Shown piece by piece: positions 44,515 through 53,979 of a stretch of DNA of 64,000 nucleotides (within the stretch, counting starts at the first letter, position 1; each line of letters begins with the position of its first letter). Location of the stretch: contig JAIQFE010000022.1 in the NCBI GenBank assembly GCA_020073445.1, positions 1-64,000 on the forward strand, written 5' to 3'. The notes under the pieces are model-generated. The model did not search any database. It saw nothing but the letters and a program-made list of their open reading frames with translations, and had not been told where the DNA came from. The position numbers and the translations under genes were made by a program. The stretch comes from Terriglobia bacterium. Its GTDB lineage: Bacteria; Acidobacteriota; Terriglobia; Bryobacterales; Bryobacteraceae.

Positions 44515-45255
44515 ATGTGGGAACAAATCTTACCAGGACTTAGAATCAAGATCTTCATGACGGTCGTGCTGGGGGTGATCTACCCGCTCGCGATGACCGG
44601 CATCTCCCAGGTCATCTTTCCGAAGCAGGCGAACGGAAGCCTGATTACATCCGGCGATAAAGTGATCGGCTCGGAACTTATCGGCCAGACGTTCAGCAAG
44701 CCCGAGTATTTTCACGGGCGGCCGTCCTCCGCGGGCAGTGGGTACGATGCGTCGGCGAGCAGCGGCTCGAACCTCGGACCGACCAGTGCCAAGCTCATCC
44801 ACGGCACCACCAAAATGGACGACAAGAAGAACGAGGTCGTCGATTTCGACGGCATCAACCTTCGCATCGTGCATTACTGCCTGGACAATGACATCGCCTA
44901 TGAATCTTCGGTGCCCCTGGACCAGTTCAAGGACGCCAAAGGTGACCTTGATGAGGTAAAGCTGATCAAGGCCTTTAATGACGACAAAGCGCCGCTAGTA
45001 TTCACGCCTAAGGCTCCGATTCCTGCGGATGCGGTAACGGCGTCCGCCAGCGGGCTCGATCCGCAAATCAGTCCGGATTTTGCGCACGCGCAAGCCGCCC
45101 GGGTGGCCAAAACTCGAGGCATTCCAGTGGATCAGGCGAACCAGTTGGTCGCCCGCTTTACCGAGCGCCCCGATCTTGGACTGCTCGGCGAACCCAGAGT
45201 CAACGTGCTGAAGCTCAACCTGGCCCTGGATCAGCAGTTCCCGGTCAAGAAATAA
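44515..45255 (+). CDS. kdpC: KdpC potassium-transporting ATPase subunit
   Basis: 246 residues with one N-terminal membrane helix (IFMTVVLGVIYPLAMTGISQVIFP) and conserved segments GSELIGQTFSKPEYFHGRPSSAGSGYDASASSGSNLGPTS, DPQISPDFAHAQAARVAKTRGI and PRVNVLKLNLALDQ. E. coli KdpC is 190 residues; the additional part is a charged insert (residues about 100-165) in the middle. A GGGAGAA site leads the start. Confidence 0.93.
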   Translation: MWEQILPGLRIKIFMTVVLGVIYPLAMTGISQVIFPKQANGSLITSGDKVIGSELIGQTFSKPEYFHGRPSSAGSGYDASASSGSNLGPTSAKLIHGTTKMDDKKNEVVDFDGINLRIVHYCLDNDIAYESSVPLDQFKDAKGDLDEVKLIKAFNDDKAPLVFTPKAPIPADAVTASASGLDPQISPDFAHAQAARVAKTRGIPVDQANQLVARFTERPDLGLLGEPRVNVLKLNLALDQQFPVKK

Positions 45256-45354
45256 GGGAGCCAAAATAGTAACCAGCCATGATGGTGATCGGCGAAGCTG
45301 TTTATGCTGGAAGTGCTACGGTAAGCCACAGGAGCACCACGCCGAAGGCCCAAC

Positions 45355-46452
45355 ATGCCCGCTGAGATCCGCCGGAAAACGCCCGAGGATTATCTTCGCG
45401 AATGTCAGGCCGAGGAGGAGGCGAATGCTTCTCAGAAGAAGGGCCATCTCAAGATCATCCTTGGCTACGCGTCCGGAGTGGGGAAGTCCTTCCGGATGCT
45501 GGATGAGGCGCGCCGCCGCAGGGAACGCGGCCAGGACGTTGTCGTAGGGGCGATGCAATCGCAGGTCCCCGCAGAAGTTGAGCCGCTCCTGCGAAAACTC
45601 GAGGTGGTGCCGCTGGTAAATGTGGGCGGCGCGACCGCCATCGACGTAACGGCGTTGATTCAGCGCCACCCGGCGGTTTGTATCATCGATGGTCTGGCTT
45701 ATGACAACCCACCGGGCTCGCGGAACCCCACGCGCTGGCAGGATGTGAAGGACCTGCTGGAGGCCGGTATTAACGTAGTCGCCTCCATCAACATCCAATA
45801 CATTGACGAACTCCGCGAACGGGTGGAAGCCATCACCGGCAAGCATGTGGATCAGACCGTCCCGCTTTCCTTCATCCAGAGCGCGGACGAAGTCGAAATT
45901 GTGGATGCCCCTCCGGAAGCGCCCATGGAGCGCTCTGCGGACGAACAGGTAGAAATCCGGAAGCGCGAAGACAGGCTATCGAAGTTGCGGGAATTGGCTT
46001 TGGTGATCACCGCGGATATCGTCGATCATCAGCTGAGCGATTACCTGGAGCGGCATGCGATTAAGCAACATTTCGGCGCGCACGAACGGATCCTGGTGTG
46101 TATCACTCCTCGCGCAAACTTGCAGGAGATGATGGAAATCGCTCAGATTACCGCTCGGAGATTTCACGGAGACCTGATCGTGGCGTACGTCAGGCAACCG
46201 AATATTTCCCCTGAGGATCAGTCCGCCCTGGACGCGCGACTGGCGATTGCGAACGCCGCAGGCGCGCACATCGAAATTCTGGAGGGTGCTGACCCGGCAG
46301 ACGCAATCCTCACGTTCGCAAGGTCTCGAGGTATCACGCAGCTTTTTGTCGGTCATAGCCAGCGCACGGGGCTTGCGCGGCTAAAGGGCAGCCCGCTCGA
46401 CAAGTTGATATGGGAAGGCCACGGCATTGATGTGTGCGTGTTCCCCCAATAG
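45355..46452 (+). CDS. KdpD N-terminal-domain protein (first paralogue, altered Walker B)
   Basis: 365 residues, no membrane helix. The KdpD domain has Walker A GYASGVGKS (residues 37-45) and the Walker B-like region VCIIDGLAYDNPPGSRNPTRWQDVKDLL, where canonical KdpD has DE-x-x-HTN-PGS: Glu is Gly and His is Tyr. INVVASINIQYIDELRERVEAITG and the IPLSF-type switch (TVPLSFIQSADEVEIVD) are normal. The C-terminus (from about HERILVCITP) is a USP domain. It is a soluble regulator, probably for the kinase core at 37.5 kb; ATP hydrolysis may be lost. Confidence 0.85.
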   Translation: MPAEIRRKTPEDYLRECQAEEEANASQKKGHLKIILGYASGVGKSFRMLDEARRRRERGQDVVVGAMQSQVPAEVEPLLRKLEVVPLVNVGGATAIDVTALIQRHPAVCIIDGLAYDNPPGSRNPTRWQDVKDLLEAGINVVASINIQYIDELRERVEAITGKHVDQTVPLSFIQSADEVEIVDAPPEAPMERSADEQVEIRKREDRLSKLRELALVITADIVDHQLSDYLERHAIKQHFGAHERILVCITPRANLQEMMEIAQITARRFHGDLIVAYVRQPNISPEDQSALDARLAIANAAGAHIEILEGADPADAILTFARSRGITQLFVGHSQRTGLARLKGSPLDKLIWEGHGIDVCVFPQ

Positions 46453-46455
46453 CAC

Positions 46456-47565
46456 ATGGCGGAGCGCGGGAAACTCAAGATCTTCATGGGCTACGCCGCC
46501 GGCGTCGGGAAGACCTACAAGATGCTGGAAGAAGCTCAGGATCTGAAAGCTTCCGGCGTCGACATCGTGGTCGGGTATTTCGAGCCGCATGGCCGCAAAG
46601 AGACCATCGCGAAGACTGAAGGCCTGGAGATGGTTCCCAGGAAGAACGTTCAGTATCGCGACTCACTCTTTGAAGAGATGGATACCGACGCGATCCTCGC
46701 AAGGCATCCTCAAGTGTGCGTCGTCGACGAATTTCCGCACACCAATGTTCCCGGGTCTGAGCGCGGTAAGCGGTGGGAAGACGTGGAAGTATTGCTCGCC
46801 GCCGGTATCGATGTTCTCACCACCATGAACATCCAGCACCTGGAAAGTCTCAACGATCACATCTGGCAGATCAGCGGCATTCGCGTCCGCGAAACGATCC
46901 CGGATTGGGTCGTGCAGCAGGCGGATGACGTGGTGATGGTGGACCTCACGCCGCGCGCGCTCCTCAATCGGCTCCAGCGAGGCGTGGTATATGAACGCCA
47001 GAAAGCCGAGCTCGCCCTGCAGAACTTCTTTCGTGAGCAGACGCTGGTCGCGCTGCGAGAGCTTGCTCTGCGGCAGGCCGCGCACGAAGTTGAGCATCGC
47101 ATGGTGGATGACCAGGCGCGCTCGCAACCTTCCGATGGCGAACTCGCTGTTCCGCGGAAGCACCACAAGATTCTGGTATTGGTCACGGCCGATATCAAGA
47201 CCGCAATGGTCATCCGGCGCGCGAAGCGTGTCAGTGACTTCCTGGGCGCGGAATGCTTCGCTGTATCTGTCCAGCCTACGGGTGATCTGAGCGGTCTTCC
47301 CGCAGCGGATCGTGAGGCCGTAGAGCGCCATTTGAACTTCGCGCGCAATTTGCATATAGAGACTCGGATTCTGGAAGGCGACGACATTGCTGCGACGCTG
47401 GTCGATTTTGGACGCCGCAATCAAGTCACGCAGATCTTTCTCACGCGCCCGCATCGAAAGGCGTGGTCGCCGGTGTTGTCCCGCGATCCAGCGCAACGAG
47501 TCCTCGGTCTCGCCAAGGACATGTTGATTGTGATCGTTTCCGATAGAGAGCCGGTCTCACAGTAA
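46456..47565 (+). CDS. KdpD N-terminal-domain protein (second paralogue, canonical)
   Basis: 369 residues. KdpD domain: Walker A MGYAAGVGKTYKMLEEAQ (residues about 11-28), Walker B region VCVVDEFPHTNVPGSERGKRWEDVEVLLAAGIDV, and TTMNIQHLESLNDHIWQISGI. A USP domain follows (from about HHKILVLVTADIKTAMVIRRAKRV). It lies three bases after the first paralogue. In E. coli one KdpD chain holds these domains plus the kinase; here they are split, with two copies. Probably senses or reports K+/ATP state to the kinase. Confidence 0.88.
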   Translation: MAERGKLKIFMGYAAGVGKTYKMLEEAQDLKASGVDIVVGYFEPHGRKETIAKTEGLEMVPRKNVQYRDSLFEEMDTDAILARHPQVCVVDEFPHTNVPGSERGKRWEDVEVLLAAGIDVLTTMNIQHLESLNDHIWQISGIRVRETIPDWVVQQADDVVMVDLTPRALLNRLQRGVVYERQKAELALQNFFREQTLVALRELALRQAAHEVEHRMVDDQARSQPSDGELAVPRKHHKILVLVTADIKTAMVIRRAKRVSDFLGAECFAVSVQPTGDLSGLPAADREAVERHLNFARNLHIETRILEGDDIAATLVDFGRRNQVTQIFLTRPHRKAWSPVLSRDPAQRVLGLAKDMLIVIVSDREPVSQ

Positions 47566-47583
47566 GTGGCACTTTAGGCAATC

Positions 47584-48282
47584 ATGGGCACCCCATCCAA
47601 TCGCAAGCCCGTCTTCAGGATCGTCCTGTTCCTGGTCTGCGCCGTTCTTATCTTCCTGGGTTTGAACACGCTGTATTCGTTTACGAACACACTCCGCCAA
47701 CTGGACGTAATCGAGCTGGAGCGCGACCAGTGGCAGCGGCCATCCGACGTTCTTCGCGCGCTGGACTTGCGGGAAGGGAACACCGTAGCCGACCTGGGCT
47801 CGGGCTCCGGTTACTTCACGCTCAAGCTCGCGCCCGCCGTCGGCAAGCAAGGTCAGGTTCTTGCCGTGGATCTTCGCAAGCTGTCCCTGTTTTTCTTGTG
47901 GACCAGGGCCCTGCTACGCGGTCAGCACGGCGTCCACGTCATCCTTGGCGATGAAGATGATCCGCGTTTGCCGGCGGGCTCGGTGGATTCCGTGCTGATC
48001 TGTAACACCTACCACGAATTCAGCCGTCCGGAAGTGATCCTGAAGCGTGTGAATCAGTCGCTTCATGCGGGAGGGCGACTGGTGGTCGTCGATCGTGCTC
48101 CTCGGCCGGTCGCGGACCAACGTGCCGCGGAACATGGCCATGAAGTGGCGCTCTCGGTCGTCGAGGGCGACCTTCGGCAGACGGGTTTCGAGATTGTCAG
48201 CCACGACGATCACTTCATTGACCGACACGTTGATCCGCAAACGGATGACTCGTGGTGGCTGGTGATCGCGCGGAAGCCGTAA
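47584..48282 (+). CDS. Membrane-anchored SAM-dependent methyltransferase
   Basis: 232 residues. An N-terminal membrane helix (VFRIVLFLVCAVLIFLGLNTLYSF) anchors a methyltransferase domain with motif I NTVADLGSGSGYFTLKLA, the acidic tip VDLRKL and SVDSVLICNTYHEFSRP. A final R-K-P tail. It lies 18 bases after the KdpD-like pair, so may be in the kdp operon. Homologues in other bacteria methylate small molecules; substrate unknown. Confidence 0.8.
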   Translation: MGTPSNRKPVFRIVLFLVCAVLIFLGLNTLYSFTNTLRQLDVIELERDQWQRPSDVLRALDLREGNTVADLGSGSGYFTLKLAPAVGKQGQVLAVDLRKLSLFFLWTRALLRGQHGVHVILGDEDDPRLPAGSVDSVLICNTYHEFSRPEVILKRVNQSLHAGGRLVVVDRAPRPVADQRAAEHGHEVALSVVEGDLRQTGFEIVSHDDHFIDRHVDPQTDDSWWLVIARKP

Positions 48283-48296
48283 GTCGGCCTGATGTC

Positions 48297-48461
48297 TTAG
48301 CGCTGGCGGAGTTCTGCTTCGGCCGCTAACCAGTCTTCCTCGGCGGAACCGCCTGCTCCACCGCGCGCTTCCCACAGCGAATAGGCCAGTCTCGCGATCT
48401 CCTCATCTGTCGGCACTAAGTTCGATTCCTCGTCGATCTCTCTCGCCATCGTGGGCGCCAT
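48297..48461 (-). CDS. DUF2934 micro-protein
   Basis: 54 residues. After MAPTMAREIDEESNLVPTDE comes EIARLAYSLWEARGGAGGSA and then EEDWLAAEAEL, the DUF2934 pattern (short soluble helix pair ending in WxxAExxL). Family function unknown; DUF2934 proteins are common in soil bacteria and often stand near stress genes. GAGGTGA precedes the ATG by about six bases. Confidence 0.75.
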   Translation of the reverse strand: MAPTMAREIDEESNLVPTDEEIARLAYSLWEARGGAGGSAEEDWLAAEAELRQR

Positions 48462-48551
48462 TGTGATTCACCTCGTGATCACGCTACCGCATTATGTTGC
48501 CAGCCTTGTGTCGGAGGGATGAACATTTCACGACGGGATCGGATTCCGCCT

Positions 48552-48836
48552 CTACTTCAAGCGATCCTTCGGCCAGTTCTCATCCTTCTCCAAATCGTGG
48601 AACGCTTTTGAAATCTCTCGCGCGACCCTGACGTTGAAGGCATGCTTCTCGTTGTAGTCCTTTGTTAACTGAGTCCAGAGTGCCGCAACGTGATTGGCCC
48701 GTTTAACAAACAGGCGTTCGTGGACTTGCGCCTGCACCAAGTCCGGCGAGTGTTCCTCGATTACTAAGGCATCGACGCGCGCGGCCCACGCTGCGCTGAT
48801 GATGAGGCCGATACCGAGTACGGTGACAAGTTTCAT
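48552..48836 (-). CDS. Small secreted protein of unknown function
   Basis: 94 residues from ATG 48836: signal peptide (MKLVTVLGIGLIISAAWAAR), then a charged helical mature part (SPDLVQAQVHERLFVKRANHVAALWTQLTKDYNEK ... DENWPKDRLK). No family recognised. The longer upstream frame is not favoured because it would read through the neighbouring SDR gene. Confidence 0.5.
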   Translation of the reverse strand: MKLVTVLGIGLIISAAWAARVDALVIEEHSPDLVQAQVHERLFVKRANHVAALWTQLTKDYNEKHAFNVRVAREISKAFHDLEKDENWPKDRLK

Positions 48837-48901
48837 AAGACCAACGTTAATCGCCTGGTGCTGAATGGCGATGTAAATCCTATGAAGCTTCTGTAAACCC
48901 C

Positions 48902-49597
48902 TTAGAGGTCTCCGCCCAGGATCGGGATAACGGCGCCGCTGATCTGGGATGCGTCGTCCGAAGCCAGGTGGACCAGCAGACTGGCGACCTGGGAGGGCTG
49001 CACCCATTTCGCCGGGTCCGCACCGGGCATGGCGGCGCGATTCGCCGGCGTATCCATCGTTCCCGGAAGAATCACGTTCGCGGAAATCCCGCGGTCTTTG
49101 TTTTCGAGTGCGATGGTCTGAACAAGCGAGACCAGAGCCGCTTTTGATGCCGAGTAAGCCCCGACCATGGGCTGCGGGTCCACTGCGGTCCGGCTCCCGA
49201 TCGCCAAAATACGGCCAGTTCCCCGCGTGCGCATATCCGGCAGCACCGCGCGGAACATGTGAAACGCGGCCCGCAGGTTGACCTCGATCATCTGCTCAAG
49301 GGTGGCGTCGTCGGTGTCGGCTACGGACTTACCCCCGGCGAACCCACCGACCAAGTGCACCAGTGCGTCGATCTTTTCCCATTTCGCGATCACGGATGCG
49401 ACTACGGCGCGCGCCGCGTCTGTGCTCCCAATTTCCCCTGGGTACGCGATGAAGTTCGGCCCGGGAAACTCGGAGTTCTGGATCTTCTTCGCGACGCCCG
49501 CCACTCGTGCTCCGGCATCTAGAAACGCCTTCGTCACGGCCGCGCCGAGCCCGCCATTGGCGCCAGTAATCAGAACCACTCTATCGGGGAGAGGCAT
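48902..49597 (-). CDS. Short-chain dehydrogenase/reductase
   Basis: 231 residues. N-terminal TGANGGLGAAVTKAF (NAD(P) Rossmann), HLVGGFAGG in place of NNAG, the active Ser in AIGSRTAV and YSASK as catalytic Tyr/Lys, then PGTMDTPAN. C-terminal GGDL end. Substrate unknown. It is downstream of cydAB on the same strand but separated by only four bases, so the operon may include it. Confidence 0.85.
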   Translation of the reverse strand: MPLPDRVVLITGANGGLGAAVTKAFLDAGARVAGVAKKIQNSEFPGPNFIAYPGEIGSTDAARAVVASVIAKWEKIDALVHLVGGFAGGKSVADTDDATLEQMIEVNLRAAFHMFRAVLPDMRTRGTGRILAIGSRTAVDPQPMVGAYSASKAALVSLVQTIALENKDRGISANVILPGTMDTPANRAAMPGADPAKWVQPSQVASLLVHLASDDASQISGAVIPILGGDL

Positions 49598-49601
49598 TCC
49601 T

Positions 49602-50651
49602 CTATTGTGGATCGTGCCCGTATTGGGACGTTTGTGCGCGGCCGCGGTAGTGCTTCCCCACGAACCAAAAGTAGACGAAGCTCAACGCGAACGCCACCGG
49701 CCACCAGTAACTTGCTGCACGCAGGCTACTCGCGTCCGATGAGCCGTTGTACGCCGTGATCGAGTATTGCCCGGACACGGTCGAATAGAGGATCACCGGG
49801 AAGAGGCTCGCGGCCGCGCTTCCAAGAAGTCCTGTGATGAAGACGCATCCTCCCCAAAAAGTTCGCGCTTCCGCGCCGGCGCGAGGGCCGGTGAGAATGG
49901 CCGCCGTTCCTCCCGCGGTCAGCAGGAGTGCGATCCATGCCAACGGCCGGTCCGCCATGCGCGTGAACAGTTCCGGCCGGACGTAGAACGTTTCCGCACT
50001 TACTACCAGCAGCAAGACGACAGCAATCGGCCATAACCATTTTGTTAACGCCTTCGCTCGCCGATACACTTCTCCTTCAGCCTTCAGCGCCAGATAGGAT
50101 GCACCGTGTGCGCACAGGCATACGAGTGTGAAGACGGCCACCGAAACGGTGTACCAATCGAGGATTCCCAACGGTCCCCGCACTCCGAAATTCGTGAACA
50201 GCGGGAGGCTGAGCGGGACGTCCGCTTGTAAAGGCATGCCGCGGACCACGTTGCCGATCGCCGCTCCGAAGAGAATCGCAAGGAGTATGTTCGCAGCCGC
50301 GAACGCGGTGTCCCAGAAAGCGCGCCACAGTCCGGAGTCGATCAGTCCGCGGACTTCCAGGGCGATGCCCCGCAGAATCAAGGTCCACAGAACCAGAAAC
50401 AGAGCCAGATAGTACGCGGGGAAGGAGATCGCCAGAACGCGGGGAAACGCCACGAAGAGCACGCCGCCGCCTGCAACGAGCCAAACTTCATTCCAGGTCC
50501 AAAGGGGGCCGATCGCGGCGATCAACATGCGCCGCTCATCCTGATTTCGCGCCGCGATGAAGTGCAGCGCGCCGGCCCCGAAGTCCCAGCCGCCCAGCAC
50601 CGCGAACATCACGAGCATAAGGCATAGGATCGCGAACCACAGTTCCACCAT
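49602..50651 (-). CDS. cydB: Cytochrome bd-type quinol oxidase subunit II
   Basis: 349 residues from ATG 50651, where the start overlaps the cydA stop (TGATG). About eight or nine membrane helices. LGGWDFGAGALHFIAARNQDERRMLIAAIGPLWTWNEVWLVAGGGVLFVAFP is the family opening. The longer frame upstream overlaps cydA and is rejected. With cydA it forms the CIO/bd oxidase, reducing O2 to water; no cydX or cydDC is seen nearby. Confidence 0.92.
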   Translation of the reverse strand: MVELWFAILCLMLVMFAVLGGWDFGAGALHFIAARNQDERRMLIAAIGPLWTWNEVWLVAGGGVLFVAFPRVLAISFPAYYLALFLVLWTLILRGIALEVRGLIDSGLWRAFWDTAFAAANILLAILFGAAIGNVVRGMPLQADVPLSLPLFTNFGVRGPLGILDWYTVSVAVFTLVCLCAHGASYLALKAEGEVYRRAKALTKWLWPIAVVLLLVVSAETFYVRPELFTRMADRPLAWIALLLTAGGTAAILTGPRAGAEARTFWGGCVFITGLLGSAAASLFPVILYSTVSGQYSITAYNGSSDASSLRAASYWWPVAFALSFVYFWFVGKHYRGRAQTSQYGHDPQ

Positions 50652-51988
50652 CAGGCGTGCTCCAATCCTGGACTGGCTCCGTGCAGCACCTCGCGTCCCA
50701 CTAGAAATACATACAGCAGGCCCACCACGAAGTACAGGCCTGCGAAGCCGATGAGGGTGAATAGCGTATCTCCCGAACTGACAGCCGCGCTGTAGCCATC
50801 GCGCGTGCGGAACAGCCCATAGACCAGCCACGGTTGCCGCCCGAGCTCCGCGGTCACCCATCCGGCTGTGTTGGCGATGAACGGGAAGGGGAACGCCAGC
50901 ATGAGAATCCACAAAAGCCGGCGGCTCGATTCCAGACGGCCGCGGATTTGCTGCAGATTCGCCAACGCCATCAGCAGAATGAACAGCGTGCCCAGCCCCG
51001 CCATCACATGGAAGCCGTAATACAGCAGTTCGATATTGGTGGGCCACGTATCTTCTGGGAATGCGCCGAGGCCCGGTACGTCGCTATGGAACGTTCCGAA
51101 GGCTAGGAAGCTCAGCATGCCGGGCACCCGGATCGGGTTATCGAGCTGCCGCTTCTGAACATCGGGCTGGCCGATCAGCGTGATCTCCGCAATCGGACCA
51201 CTCTGAAACCGTCCTTCCATCGCGGCCAGCGCCTGCGGCTGGAGCCGCGCGACCATCTTCGCCTGTGCGTCGCCTGTCGGAAACGCCACAATCGCCGAGG
51301 CCACCAGTCCCACCGCTGCGCCCCACTTCAGGAACAAGCGGCCCTGACTACCGTTATCGCCCCGCAGGACGTAAAACGCCCCCAACGCCGCGATGGCGAA
51401 CGCGCCAGTAACAATCGCCGCGCACTGGTTGTGGCAGAACTCGATCAGCGCCCAGCGGTTCAGGAGAAAGTCGCTTAAACTTGCCAGGCGCAGCGATCCG
51501 TCCGCTGCGAACGCGTACCCGCTCGGCGCTTGCATGAACGCGTTGGTTACCAGGATGAAGTAGCCGGAAAGCCAACTGCCCAGGGCAACGCCCAGCGTCG
51601 CGAGGAAGTGATTCCGCGGGCCCAGGCGCTTCTCACCCCAAACCATCGCGCCGATGAACGCGCTCTCGAAGAAGAACGAGAACATGCCTTCCATGGCGAG
51701 GGACTGGCCGATGACTCCGCCGGCATACTTGGAAAAGCTGGACCAGTTCGTGCCGAACTGAAATTCCATGGGGATGCCGGTGACGACACCCACTGCGAAA
51801 TTGATGCCGAAGATGCGGGTCCAGAGCCGCGCGGCATCGCCGTAGCGTGGATCTCCCGTTCGCAGATGGAGCCACTTCCACGCCACCAGGAACCACGCCA
51901 GTCCCATGGTGAGCTGCGGAAAGAGGTAGTGATAGACAATGGTGAAGGCGAACTGAATCCGGTGCCAGAACGCTGCATCGTCGGTCAT
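50651..51988 (-). CDS. cydA: Cytochrome bd-type quinol oxidase subunit I (CIO-like)
   Basis: 445 residues. FAFTIVYHYLFPQLTMG with the haem-ligand His near 20, MEGMFSFFFESAFIG with the catalytic Glu, FCHNQCAAIVTGAF with the second His, and GWVTAELGRQPWLVYGLFRT instead of GRWPW. The short Q-loop and GRQPW are features of the cyanide-insensitive oxidase/AppC branch. Role: terminal quinol oxidase at low oxygen or under respiratory inhibition. No clear ribosome-binding site is seen. Confidence 0.93.
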   Translation of the reverse strand: MTDDAAFWHRIQFAFTIVYHYLFPQLTMGLAWFLVAWKWLHLRTGDPRYGDAARLWTRIFGINFAVGVVTGIPMEFQFGTNWSSFSKYAGGVIGQSLAMEGMFSFFFESAFIGAMVWGEKRLGPRNHFLATLGVALGSWLSGYFILVTNAFMQAPSGYAFAADGSLRLASLSDFLLNRWALIEFCHNQCAAIVTGAFAIAALGAFYVLRGDNGSQGRLFLKWGAAVGLVASAIVAFPTGDAQAKMVARLQPQALAAMEGRFQSGPIAEITLIGQPDVQKRQLDNPIRVPGMLSFLAFGTFHSDVPGLGAFPEDTWPTNIELLYYGFHVMAGLGTLFILLMALANLQQIRGRLESSRRLLWILMLAFPFPFIANTAGWVTAELGRQPWLVYGLFRTRDGYSAAVSSGDTLFTLIGFAGLYFVVGLLYVFLVGREVLHGASPGLEHA

Positions 51989-52048
51989 GCTGCCCGCAGT
52001 ATACCTGGAGAGATTACCGCTGCGCGCGGGCAGGACTTCGGGAATACC

Positions 52049-52387
52049 CTAGATCGCCGCTTCGCCTCGATCGTCGTTTCGGATTCGGACTGCGTCAACG
52101 ATGTCTGTCACAAAGATCTTCCCGTCGCCGATCACGCCGGTCTTGGCCGCGTCCGCGATCTTTCTGATAACTTCTTCCTGGCGCGCGTTTGGAATCACGA
52201 TCTCCAGCTTCATCTTGGGCAGAAGATCCACGTTGTACTCCATGCCTCGATACGTTTCCTTGTGCCCCTTCTGCCGGCCGTGACCGCGTACTTCAGTCAC
52301 GGTCATGCCGTCCACTCCTATTTCGAGCAAAGCTGCCTTCACGCTCTCCAGCTTGTGGGGTTGAATGATCGCTTCAAGTTTTATCAT
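52049..52387 (-). CDS. glnB: Nitrogen regulatory protein PII
   Basis: 112 residues from ATG 52387. MIKLEAIIQPHKLESVKAALLEIGVDGMTVTEVRGHG, then the T-loop GHKETYRGMEYNVDLLPK with uridylylation Tyr51, and GKIFVTDIVDAVRIRNDDRGEAA at the C-terminus. Trimeric sensor of 2-oxoglutarate, ATP/ADP and nitrogen status; blocks Amt under ammonium. It lies seven bases after amtB, so it is the usual transporter-PII operon and may be glnK rather than glnB. Confidence 0.93.
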   Translation of the reverse strand: MIKLEAIIQPHKLESVKAALLEIGVDGMTVTEVRGHGRQKGHKETYRGMEYNVDLLPKMKLEIVIPNARQEEVIRKIADAAKTGVIGDGKIFVTDIVDAVRIRNDDRGEAAI

Positions 52388-52394
52388 CGTAGGC

Positions 52395-53852
52395 TCAGCT
52401 TTCGAGGTTGTAGCCTTCTTCGCCGTGCATGCTGAGGTCGAGGCCCTGGGTCTCATCCTGATCGTCGACCCTCACGCCGAGCACAAGGTCGCAGATCTTC
52501 AGAATGATTAGCGTCCCCACGATCGCGATGCCCCAGGAGATGGCCACCGCGATGAGCTGGTTCATAACCTGGCCGGCATCGCCGTCTACCAGGCCCATGG
52601 GCTTGCCCATTCTGAGGTCGTTGACCTCCTTGGTGGCGAAGACGCCGGTCAAGATCGCACCGAGTGTTCCTCCGATTCCGTGCACCCCGAAGGCGTCCAG
52701 CGCGTCGTCATATCCAAACAACTGTTTGACCTTGCTGACCATCAGGTAGCAGACAACGCCGGCGGCGAAGCCGATCAGCATCGCAGGCATCGGTTTCACG
52801 AATCCGGAAGCCGGAGTGATCGCCACTAGTCCAGCCACGGCGCCCGAGATGGCTCCGAGCACGCTCGGCTTTCCGACCACCATCCATTCGATGAACATCC
52901 ATCCCAACACCGCCGCGGCCGTCGCAAAATGCGTCACGATAAACGCGCTGGTCGCGAGTGGTCCAGCGTTGAGGGCGCTGCCGGCGTTGAATCCGAACCA
53001 GCCTACCCACAGCAGGCACGCTCCGATTACGCTCAGCACAACGCTATGAGGACGCATCGATTCGTTGGGATAGCCCTTGCGCTTGCCTATTTACAGCGCG
53101 CAAACCAGGGCGGAAACTCCCGACGTTATGTGGACCACCGTGCCGCCCGCGAAGTCCCATGCGGGGATCACGCCTCCCAGAGTGCCTTGCAGGAATCCTC
53201 CCTTGCCCCAGACCATATGCGCCATGGGGAAGTACACAATAAACGACCACAGCGTCATGAAGAGCAGCATGGCGGAGAACTTCATGCGCTCGGCGAATGC
53301 CCCGGAAATCAGGGCCGGAGTGATGATCGCGAACATCAGCTGGTAAATCATCCAGGTCTGCTGCGGAATGGTGCCGGCGTAGTCGCCGTTCGGTTCCGCG
53401 CCGACGCCTTTCAAGAAGACGTAGCGAAAATCGCCTATAAACGGCGATCCCTCCGCGAAGCACAGACTGTAGCCGACGATAGCCCAGATTACGGACACAG
53501 TCGCCATGAGGATGAAGCTGTGCATCATGGTGCCCAGCACATTCTTCTTGCGCACGAGGCCGCCGTAGAACAGGGCTAATCCCGGACCGGTCATCATGAG
53601 GACCAGCGCGGAGCTGGTCAGCATCCATGAATTGTCGCCGGACATTTGGGCGTTCTTGGCGGCCTTATCCAGATCGTCGAGCTTCTTGGCCATATCTGCG
53701 GGAATTGCAGGGGCTGGTGCGGCGGTTGGTGCTTCCGTGGGCGTTGCTGGCGCGGCCGATTGCGCCAGTGTGACATTGGCGAACATCAGCGCCAAGCCAA
53801 GCGTCAATAACAGTCTGGTGAGAATTTGCGTCCGTTTAGAAAGTATGTTCAT
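52395..53852 (-). pseudogene. amtB: Ammonium transporter amtB interrupted by an in-frame TAA
   Basis: One continuous frame apart from a single TAA at 53091-53093. The first part (253 residues, ATG 53852, with GAGGAGC ahead) has a signal peptide, a Pro/Ala linker and then GPGLALFYGGLVRKKNVLGTMMHSF and AWDFAGGTVVHITSGVSALVCAL. The second part begins IGKRKGYPNESMRPHSV and contains LLWVGWFGFNAGSALNAG, DAFGVHGIGGTLGAILTGVFA and a normal end. In typical AmtB this junction reads ALxxGKR, so one sense codon has become TAA, without frameshift. Both halves keep the conserved His and Asp of the pore. ATG 53057, 34 bases on, could restart translation. Sequencing error, recent nonsense mutation or readthrough are all possible. 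Confidence 0.85.
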
Positions 53853-53950
53853 AGCTCCTCGTGTAACCGCCTTTAGAGATGACTGAATTGGAAACTGCCG
53901 GCGGAACGTGGCGAGCAGCTGATGCAGTGAATCTGTAGTGTAGGGGCCGT

Positions 53951-53979
53951 ATTTTGAGGGGTCCAATCAATTATTTCAA
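53951..53979 (-). promoter_or_regulatory. Probable sigma-70 promoter of amtB-glnB
   Basis: Minus strand: TTGAAA (-35, 53974-53979, five of six) and CAAAAT (-10, 53951-53956, four of six) separated by 17 bases. Transcription would start at about 53944, giving a leader of roughly 90 bases. Confidence 0.4.

Noticed and set aside
52395-53852. Frameshift explanation for the split amtB
   Set aside because: Both halves are in the same frame (start positions differ by a multiple of three), so it is a stop codon, not a shift.
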